Origin: Methyloceanibacter sp.
Lineage (GTDB): Bacteria; Pseudomonadota; Alphaproteobacteria; Rhizobiales; Methyloligellaceae
Assembly: GCA_016649675.1 (NCBI GenBank)
Contig: JAENXG010000048.1
Location: 1-11,982, forward strand
Length of the DNA: 11,982 bases
Direction: 5' to 3'
Position 1 is the stretch's first letter, and each line of letters starts with the position of its first letter. Below, in pieces: positions 6,723 through 11,982 of the stretch. The position numbers and the translations under genes were made by a program. A model generated the notes under the pieces. That model made no database searches, was not told the DNA's origin, and saw nothing but the letters and a program-made list of their open reading frames with translations.

Positions 6723-8537
6723 ATGAGCGTTCAATCGAAGATTGCGCCTGAAGGGGCAAAGACGAGCAACAAGAAGGTGCTGGCCTTTGTCGAGGAGGCG
6801 AAAGCGCTGTTCAAGCCTGAGGCGGTCGTGTGGTGCGACGGCTCGCACGTCGAGTATCAGCATCTGCTGAAAACGCTCGTCGATGGCGGCACGGCGATGT
6901 GGCTCAACCCCGAAAAGCGGCCGAACTCCATCCTCGTGCGCTCCGACCCGCTCGACGTGGCCCGCGTCGAGGATCAGACCTATATCTGCTCCAAGAGCAA
7001 GGACGACGCGGGTCCGACCAACAACTGGTTCGACCCCGCCGAGATGAAGGCCACGCTGACCAAGCTCTATGACGGCGCCATGGCCGGCCGCACCATGTAT
7101 GTGGTGCCCTATTCGATGGGCCCGGTGGGATCGCCTATCGCCGGCATCGGCGTGATGGTGACCGATAGCGCTTACGCCGTCGCCAACATGCACATCATGA
7201 CGCGGGTCGGCGACAAGGTGCTGAAGGCGCTCGGCGACAGCGAGGATTTCGTGCGCGGCATGCACACCGTGGGCTATCCGCTGTCGACGCCCACCACCGC
7301 CGATGTGCCGTGGCCCTGCAACAAGACCAAATACATCTCGCATTTTCCCGAGACGCGCGAGATCTGGTCCTACGGCTCGGGCTATGGCGGCAACGCGCTG
7401 CTCGGCAAGAAGTGCCACGCGCTCAGGATCGCGTCCGTCAAGGCCCGTGATGAGGGCTGGATGGCCGAGCACATGCTCATCCTCAAGCTCACCAACCCTG
7501 CGGGCGAATCGAAATTCATGGCCGCCGCCTTCCCCTCGGCCTGCGGCAAGACCAATCTCGCCATGCTGATGCCGACCATTCCCGGCTGGAAGGCCGAGAC
7601 CATCGGCGACGACATTTGCTGGATGAAGTTCGGCGCCGACGGCCGCCTTTATGCGATCAATCCGGAAACCGGATTCTTCGGCGTCGCGCCCGGCACCTCG
7701 ACCGAGTCGAATTTCAACGCCATGGAAACGCTCTACGCCAATTGCATCTATTCCAACGTCGCGCTGACCGATGACGGCGACGTGTGGTGGGAGCAGATGA
7801 GCGAGACGCCCGCGCACACCGTTGATTGGATGCGCCGCTCCTGGACACCGGCCTCGGGGCGTCCCGCGGCTCACCCGAACGCGCGCTTCACGGCGCCCGC
7901 CGCGCAGTGTCCTGTGATCGCCAAGGAGTGGGAAGACCCCAAGGGCGTTCCCATCGACGCCATTCTGTTCGGCGGCCGCCGCGCTACCGTGGCCCCGCTC
8001 GTGACCGAAGCCATGAGCTGGCAGCACGGCACGTTTCTCGGCTCCATCATGGCGTCGGAGAAAACGGCGGCTGCGGCCGGCAAGATCGGCGATCTCAGGC
8101 GCGATCCCATGGCCATGCTGCCCTTCTGCGGCTACCACATGGGCGACTATTTCGCCCATTGGCTGAAGATGGGCGAGAAGGGCGGCGATAAGATGCCGAA
8201 GATCTTCTACGTCAACTGGTTCAGGAAGAGCCCGGAAGGCAAGTTCATGTGGCCGGGCTACGCCGAGAACTCACGCGTGCTGAAATGGATCTTCGAGCGC
8301 TGCGACGGCAACGCCAAGGCCGTCGATACCCCGATCGGCAAGCTTCCCGCCGAGGGCTCGCTCGACGTCTCGGGGCTCAAGGTCGCCCCCGACACCGTCA
8401 AGGAATTGACCAAGGTCGATGTCGAGGGCTGGAAGGCCGAGCTGCCGCTGATCAAGGAGCATTTCGCGACCTTCGGCGCCAAGCTGCCCAAGGGCCTGAA
8501 GGACGAGCTCGCCGCACTCGAGCAGCGCCTCGGCTGA
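6723..8537 (+). CDS. pckG: Phosphoenolpyruvate carboxykinase, GTP-dependent type
   Basis: The enzyme converts oxaloacetate and GTP to phosphoenolpyruvate, CO2 and GDP, the entry step of gluconeogenesis from TCA intermediates. The 604 residues match the GTP family (about 600-620) rather than the ATP-type PckA (about 535). Visible markers are DPLDVARVE (75-83), SYGSGYGGNALLGKK (216-230), the P-loop FPSACGKTN (270-278) with the family's reactive Cys274, GDDICWMKF (295-303), GFFGVAPGTS (317-326), FGGRR (416-420) and NWFR (498-501). The start at 6723 is chosen because the upstream frame to a TTG at 6669 runs through the leader; only a weak GGGGAT lies before the ATG. It stands alone, 121 bp after the M13 gene, so probably has its own promoter. 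No key residue appears lost. Confidence 0.95.
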   Translation: MSVQSKIAPEGAKTSNKKVLAFVEEAKALFKPEAVVWCDGSHVEYQHLLKTLVDGGTAMWLNPEKRPNSILVRSDPLDVARVEDQTYICSKSKDDAGPTNNWFDPAEMKATLTKLYDGAMAGRTMYVVPYSMGPVGSPIAGIGVMVTDSAYAVANMHIMTRVGDKVLKALGDSEDFVRGMHTVGYPLSTPTTADVPWPCNKTKYISHFPETREIWSYGSGYGGNALLGKKCHALRIASVKARDEGWMAEHMLILKLTNPAGESKFMAAAFPSACGKTNLAMLMPTIPGWKAETIGDDICWMKFGADGRLYAINPETGFFGVAPGTSTESNFNAMETLYANCIYSNVALTDDGDVWWEQMSETPAHTVDWMRRSWTPASGRPAAHPNARFTAPAAQCPVIAKEWEDPKGVPIDAILFGGRRATVAPLVTEAMSWQHGTFLGSIMASEKTAAAAGKIGDLRRDPMAMLPFCGYHMGDYFAHWLKMGEKGGDKMPKIFYVNWFRKSPEGKFMWPGYAENSRVLKWIFERCDGNAKAVDTPIGKLPAEGSLDVSGLKVAPDTVKELTKVDVEGWKAELPLIKEHFATFGAKLPKGLKDELAALEQRLG

Positions 8538-8558
8538 CGCCCATTAGTTCTAATGAAT

Positions 8559-8655
8559 CGTCATGCCCGGACTTGATCCGGGCATCCATGCCGTTACGTC
8601 GCGACAAGCTGAAATGCCAGTGGAATGGATTGCCGGGTCAAGCCCGGCAATGACG
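8559..8655. repeat. Inverted pair of palindromic intergenic repeats
   Basis: Two hairpins face each other between pckG and ggt. Hairpin 1 has stem ATGCCCGGA (8563-8571) with TCCGGGCAT (8577-8585); hairpin 2 has ATTGCCGGG (8629-8637) with CCCGGCAAT (8643-8651). Both are perfect 9-bp stems with 5-nt loops, and the loops (CTTGA, TCAAG) are reverse complements. The outer CGTCAT (8559) and ATGACG (8650) and the inner CCAT/ATGG flanks also match, so the two units are inverted copies of about 34 bp. The pattern resembles the CGTCAT-[GC-rich palindrome]-CCATG repeats scattered in Bradyrhizobium-like genomes. No T-run follows, so it is not a classic terminator, though it may stabilise the pckG transcript end. 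Confidence 0.85.
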
Positions 8656-8709
8656 AGAATGTTGGGCGCCGCTCTTGCCGCATTCTGCGCTTCACCTTAG
8701 GCAAGGCCG

Positions 8710-10233
8710 ATGGCAAAGGGACAAGGCGTTGTCGCGGCGGGGCATGAGCTGACCGCTCAGGCGGCGGCGGAAATCCTCGAAGAGGGCGGCAACGCCTTCG
8801 ATGCGGCTCTCGCCGGCGTATTCATGACGTTCGTTGCCGAGGCCGTGTTTTCCTCCCCGGGCGGGGGCGGCTTCCTCATGGCGCGGCGGGCTGAGCGCGA
8901 TTCGGTCGCGCTGTTCGATTTCTTCGCCGAGACCCCTCGCCAGCGCCGCAACGCGAGCGAGGTCGAGTTCTTTCCCATCCATGCCGATTTCGGTCCGGCC
9001 AAGCAGGAGTTCCATATCGGGCTTGGGTCGAGCGCGACCCCCGGCGTGGTGCCCGGCCTCTTCGCCCTGCATGAGGCGCTGTGCAAGCTGCCGATGAAGC
9101 GCCTGGTCGAGCCGGCGGTGCGGGCGGCGCGCGCTGGTTTCCCGTTGAGCGATTTCCAGGCCTATCTGTTCACCGTCATCGCGCCCATCCTCACCGCGAG
9201 CCCCGGCGTCGCGAAGATCTTTGCGCCAGGCGGCAAGCCGATGCAGGCCGGCGCCACCTTCCGCAACGAGGAGCTTGCCGACACGCTCGCATGGCTCGCC
9301 GAGGACGGCGCGCGCCTCTTTCTCGACGGCGATGTGGGCCAAGCCATGGTGGCGCAGTCGCGCGATCTCGGCGGACATCTCATTGGTGAGGATCTGCGGC
9401 CCTATCGCGTGGAGCGGCGCGAGCCGCTTTACTGGCGCCACGCGGGCGCTGCGATCGCGCTCAACCCGCCGCCTGCGGCAAGCGGCGCGCTCATCGCCTT
9501 CGGCCTCGCTTTCCTCGAGGCGCTTGCCGAGCACGGCCGCGCCATCGATGCGATGGCGTTGAGTGCCGCCATGGAGGCCACCAACCAGGCGCGCGCCGCC
9601 CACGGCGAAGGGCTTGCCGAGCGCCTTGCGGGCGGGGTGCTGGCCAAGGAAATGCGCGACGCCGCGCGCCATCCATCCGCCTATCGCGGCACGACCCATG
9701 TGAGCGTGATCGATGCGGACGGGAATGCCGCTTCGGTCAGCCTCTCCAACGGGGAGGGCAACGGCTACATCGTGGGGAATTTCGGCTTCATGCTGAACAA
9801 CATGCTGGGCGAGGAGGATCTCGCGACTGATGGCCTCCACGCCTGGCGCGAGGGAACGCGGCTTTCCTCGATGATGGCGCCGACCATCATTCTCCAAGCC
9901 GACGGCACGGTGACGGCGCTCGGCACCGGCGGCTCCAACCGCATCAAGACCGCCATCCTCCAGGTTGCCGTCAATGTGCTCGATCATGACATGAGCTTGG
10001 AGCAGGCGGTCGAGTCCCCGCGCTTGCATGTCGAGCGCGACGGCACGATTAGCTTCGAGCCGGGCCTGCCCGAGGCCGTTGAGGCCTTGTTCCTCAAGCT
10101 TGAGGAAAAGGCGCACGCCTGGCCCGAGCGAAACCTGTTCTTCGGTGGCGTGCATGCCGCGCGGCGCAAACCAAAAGGTGGCGTTGAAGGTGCTGGCGAT
10201 CCCCGCCGCCGGGGCGTCGCACTCGTCGTGTGA
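8710..10233 (+). CDS. ggt: Gamma-glutamyltransferase-like Ntn hydrolase, leaderless
   Basis: This 507-residue protein has the GGT fold. It begins directly with the family core (GVVAAGHELTAQAAAEILEE), has PGGGGF (50-55), and carries the autoprocessing site GTTHVS with predicted nucleophile Thr328 at the new N-terminus of the small subunit (about 180 residues). SSMMAPTI (386-393) and GTGGSNRIKTAILQ (405-418) match the substrate-pocket loops. There is no signal peptide, unlike periplasmic GGT of E. coli, so it should be cytoplasmic. Two positions that bind the gamma-glutamyl alpha-carboxyl and alpha-amino groups in E. coli (Arg in DxREMAP, Asp in NNQMDD) look replaced, here FFAETP (71-76) and NNMLGEED (363-370). 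The substrate may therefore differ from glutathione. The ATG at 8710 has AAGG just upstream. Family firm, substrate uncertain. Confidence 0.88.
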   Translation: MAKGQGVVAAGHELTAQAAAEILEEGGNAFDAALAGVFMTFVAEAVFSSPGGGGFLMARRAERDSVALFDFFAETPRQRRNASEVEFFPIHADFGPAKQEFHIGLGSSATPGVVPGLFALHEALCKLPMKRLVEPAVRAARAGFPLSDFQAYLFTVIAPILTASPGVAKIFAPGGKPMQAGATFRNEELADTLAWLAEDGARLFLDGDVGQAMVAQSRDLGGHLIGEDLRPYRVERREPLYWRHAGAAIALNPPPAASGALIAFGLAFLEALAEHGRAIDAMALSAAMEATNQARAAHGEGLAERLAGGVLAKEMRDAARHPSAYRGTTHVSVIDADGNAASVSLSNGEGNGYIVGNFGFMLNNMLGEEDLATDGLHAWREGTRLSSMMAPTIILQADGTVTALGTGGSNRIKTAILQVAVNVLDHDMSLEQAVESPRLHVERDGTISFEPGLPEAVEALFLKLEEKAHAWPERNLFFGGVHAARRKPKGGVEGAGDPRRRGVALVV

Positions 10234-10298
10234 GACCACTTTGGTTTACACAATTGATGACGCTCCAAGGGTCCACCAATGTTTTCTTTCGGCGTCGA

Positions 10299-10326
10299 TG
10301 CTCCTAAAGATTGCTCGCTAGGAGCA
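10299..10326 (+). promoter_or_regulatory. Hairpin covering the upstream Shine-Dalgarno of the amidotransferase gene
   Basis: TGCTCCT (10299-10305) is the exact complement of AGGAGCA (10320-10326), with a 14-nt loop. The 3' arm contains AGGAG, a Shine-Dalgarno-like sequence 12 bases before the ATG at 10337. A second, weaker AGGG (10326-10329) lies seven bases before the start and is mostly outside the stem. The structure could reduce translation or be chance. Confidence 0.35.
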
Positions 10327-10336
10327 GGGAACAAAA

Positions 10337-11065
10337 ATGCAGAACGCCATCGCTATACGTCATGTCGCCTTCGAGGATGCCGGCACGCTGGAGAACGTGC
10401 TTCAAGATCGCGGCATCGACCTTCGCTATCTCGAAGCCGGCGTCGACGATCTCTCGTCGGCGAAGGACGCCGATCTCCTCGTCGTGCTCGGCGGCCCCAT
10501 CGGCATTTACGAGGTCGACCGCTACCCCTTTCTCAAGCACGAGCTCGCGACCATCGAGGCGGCGGTGAAGAAGGGCGTGCCCGTGGTCGGCATTTGCCTC
10601 GGCTGCCAGGCGCTCGCCGCAGTGCTTGCGGCACGCGTCTATCCGGGCAAGCAGAAGGAGCTTGGCTGGGATGAGATGACGCTGACCGAGGAAGGCAAGA
10701 CCTCGCCGCTCGGCGCCATCGACGGCGTGCGCGTGTTGAACTGGCACGGCGACACGTTCGACCTGCCGGTGGGCGCCACGCGCTTAGCCTCGTCAGAGAT
10801 CACCCCGAACCAGGCCTTCACCTACGGCCCCAAGGTGCTCGCGCTGCAATTCCACGTGGAGCTGCCGCAAAGGGATATGGAGCGCTGGCTGATCGGCCAT
10901 ACGCTCGAGCTCGCCACGTCCAAGGTCGATCTCGGCAAGATGCGCGCCGACACCGCGCGCTTTGCGCCTCAGGCCAACGCCGCGAGCGAGCGCCTGTTCA
11001 ACGCCTGGCTCGATGGGGCTTGCTTAGAGCGGCGTGCGCTCGGCCGGCTCCTCGGGCGGGTTTAG
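10337..11065 (+). CDS. Class I glutamine amidotransferase-like protein
   Basis: This 242-residue cytoplasmic protein is a stand-alone class I glutaminase fold. The nucleophile elbow GICLGCQ (85-91) gives Cys87, and QFHVE (171-175) supplies His173 and Glu175 of the triad. The oxyanion region LGGPIGIYE is at 51-59. The order and spacing fit the uncharacterised GuaA-domain-like group annotated simply as glutamine amidotransferase (YfeJ-like); no synthetase domain is attached and no acceptor enzyme is nearby. It may hydrolyse glutamine or a gamma-glutamyl compound, which would fit loosely with the GGT-like neighbour 103 bp upstream, but this is inference. The last 14 codons overlap the minus-strand gene that ends at 11024, and the tail LERRALGRLLGRV looks like an extension beyond the usual family end. 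Confidence 0.88.
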   Translation: MQNAIAIRHVAFEDAGTLENVLQDRGIDLRYLEAGVDDLSSAKDADLLVVLGGPIGIYEVDRYPFLKHELATIEAAVKKGVPVVGICLGCQALAAVLAARVYPGKQKELGWDEMTLTEEGKTSPLGAIDGVRVLNWHGDTFDLPVGATRLASSEITPNQAFTYGPKVLALQFHVELPQRDMERWLIGHTLELATSKVDLGKMRADTARFAPQANAASERLFNAWLDGACLERRALGRLLGRV

Positions 11066-11521
11066 CGTCTCGCCGGGCGTGGTGGGCAGATCCTTGTTGT
11101 CCGGGCTCTTCACGATTTCGCTCTTGGCGTTGAGCCAGGTCGACGCATAGGTCGCGCCGTTGCTCCGCTTGGTGAGATGCGTGACCACCTCTTCCCCGGG
11201 ATAGTAGTAGACGGCCCACGGCCCTGTGATCGACTTCGGGATGGCGCGCCAAGTGACCAGCACGGTTTCGCCCGGCTTCACATCGCCCTTCCTGGTTTCG
11301 AGCACCTTGAGCTTGGCGAGATAGCCCGGCAGCTCCTCGCCCGTCTGCTCGTCCTTGGTGATGGTGGTGCAGGTTACCGAGAGCACGCGAACGAGCGCCA
11401 CGAGATCGCTCTTGTCGGTAAGCTCCTGCTCGGTCATCGGCGCCGGCACGGCGAGCGCCGGGGGGGCGGTGATGAGGCAACTCAAGAGAAACAGGCTGAG
11501 CAGTCGTAGATGCCGGCGCAT
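11024..11521 (-). CDS. Secreted protein of unknown family, paralog of the next gene
   Basis: This 165-residue protein begins with a clear signal peptide (basic MRRHLR, hydrophobic core, ALA/V site after residue 24), so it is likely periplasmic. Cys15 lies inside the hydrophobic core and is a poor lipobox. The mature part shows KSDLVALVRVLSVTCT (38-53), IPK..TGPWAVYYYPGEEV, then THL, and a closing LPTTPGETL; all are shared with the protein encoded at 11583-11982. I do not recognise the family. The frame stays open upstream to 11803, but ATG 11521 is chosen for its signal peptide and the AAGGAGG just before it. The 3' end overlaps the convergent amidotransferase gene by 42 bp. The Pro/Glu-rich tail is absent from the paralog. 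Confidence 0.85.
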   Translation of the reverse strand: MRRHLRLLSLFLLSCLITAPPALAVPAPMTEQELTDKSDLVALVRVLSVTCTTITKDEQTGEELPGYLAKLKVLETRKGDVKPGETVLVTWRAIPKSITGPWAVYYYPGEEVVTHLTKRSNGATYASTWLNAKSEIVKSPDNKDLPTTPGETLNPPEEPAERTPL

Positions 11522-11525
11522 GGGA

Positions 11526-11532
11526 CCTCCTT
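11526..11532 (-). promoter_or_regulatory. Strong ribosome binding site of the secreted-protein gene
   Basis: AAGGAGG on the minus strand, followed by TCCC and the ATG at 11521, is a near-perfect Shine-Dalgarno match and the best in this window. It rules out the longer open frame starting at 11803, which would run back through the neighbouring paralog gene. Confidence 0.7.
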
Positions 11533-11582
11533 GCCGCCTCACATTTTCCTCTCGCGCCATTCTAGCGCTTACGCAAGCGGGA

Positions 11583-11982
11583 TCACTTACTGCGGCGCGG
11601 GAGCTCGACCGTCTCGCCTGGCTTGGACGGCAGCACGGTGATGACGGCCTTGCTGACCACGTCGCCGCGGCCGTTCCACCATGTCGTCGTAAAGGCGCCG
11701 CCGTCGGCGACAAGATGCGTCCACACCATCTCGCCTGGATAGTAGAACACGCTCCATGGTCCGAGCAGGCCTTTGGGGATCTCGTGGAACGTGATGTTGA
11801 CATCGCCCCCTTTCGCGTCGTCGCCCTTGATCACCTCCATTAGCTCGACCTTGGCGCTGTAATTCCGAACATCCTGCTTGGCGAAGTCGTCATGAGTGAT
11901 GGAAGTGCAGGTGACGGAGAGCACGCGGACCAGCGCCACGAGGTCGCTCTTGGTCAGAAGCTCCGCGTCGGACATCGGCCCC
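11583..11982 (-). CDS. Tandem paralog of the secreted unknown protein (5' end outside window)
   Basis: The minus-strand frame ends at a TGA at 11583 and is still open at the window edge. An internal ATG at 11975 would give 130 residues, but the alignment shows that Met lies in the mature region: GPMSDAELLTKSD here matches APMTEQELTDKSD in the paralog. The true start with a signal peptide is therefore probably just outside the window. Sixteen consecutive residues (KSDLVALVRVLSVTCT) are identical between the two proteins. GPW[SA]V[FY]YYPGE, THL and a terminal LP..PGET are also shared, with lower identity between them. The 61-bp gap and same orientation suggest a duplicated gene pair in one transcript. 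Function unknown. Confidence 0.8.
   Translation of the reverse strand, partial: GPMSDAELLTKSDLVALVRVLSVTCTSITHDDFAKQDVRNYSAKVELMEVIKGDDAKGGDVNITFHEIPKGLLGPWSVFYYPGEMVWTHLVADGGAFTTTWWNGRGDVVSKAVITVLPSKPGETVELPRRSK

Noticed and set aside
6504..8159. Long minus-strand frame of 551 codons opposite pckG
   Set aside because: It overlaps a complete GTP-type PEPCK, spans the promoter gap and the end of the M13 gene, and shows a His/Arg/Gly-rich composition typical of antisense shadows.
8692..10239. Minus-strand frame of 515 codons opposite the GGT-like gene
   Set aside because: It mirrors the GGT-like gene almost exactly, with no domain or credible start signal of its own.
11560..11582. Short inverted repeat CGCTT/AAGCG between the two paralog genes
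   Set aside because: The stem is only 5 bp with no T-run, too weak to call a terminator.
11522..11803. N-terminal extension of the secreted protein back to 11803
   Set aside because: It would overlap the neighbouring paralog in another frame and bury a clear signal peptide and an ideal ribosome binding site.

Overview
The window looks like chromosomal DNA of a high-GC alphaproteobacterium, most likely of the order Hyphomicrobiales (Rhizobiales). The main reason is the minus-strand cluster chvI-chvG-hprK-manX-ptsH, a conserved arrangement in that order. A second reason is a palindromic intergenic repeat of a type common in Bradyrhizobium-like genomes. The genus cannot be fixed from the sequence alone.

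Positions 1-3664, minus strand, form one regulatory block read from right to left: response regulator ChvI, sensor kinase ChvG, short-form HPr kinase HprK, a mannose-family EIIA (ManX), and the first 35 residues of HPr (PtsH), which is cut by the window edge. ChvG/ChvI form a phosphorelay that responds to envelope and acid stress. HprK, ManX and HPr belong to the regulatory, non-sugar-transporting PTS that links carbon and nitrogen state to gene expression. A strong intrinsic-terminator structure overlaps the manX stop codon and separates manX from ptsH.

Positions 3665-3788 form a divergent promoter region. To its right the plus strand carries a HugZ-type FMN/heme-binding protein, overlapped by 4 bp by an exported M13 zinc metallopeptidase. 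These are followed by a phosphoenolpyruvate carboxykinase (PEPCK) of the GTP-dependent type. Well-studied rhizobia carry the ATP-type pckA beside chvI, so a GTP-type enzyme in this neighbourhood is notable.

Positions 8538-8709 hold a pair of inverted hairpin repeats with compensatory changes in the stems. After them come a leaderless gamma-glutamyltransferase-like Ntn hydrolase and a class I glutamine amidotransferase-like protein. At the right end, on the minus strand, lie two tandem paralogous genes for small proteins of a family I do not recognise. One is complete with a signal peptide and overlaps the amidotransferase gene tail to tail; the other is cut by the window edge.

I saw no tRNA, rRNA, CRISPR array, insertion sequence or prophage gene. 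The window is mostly ordinary chromosomal core. The least described parts are the tandem secreted paralogs, the diverged GGT-like enzyme and the repeat element.
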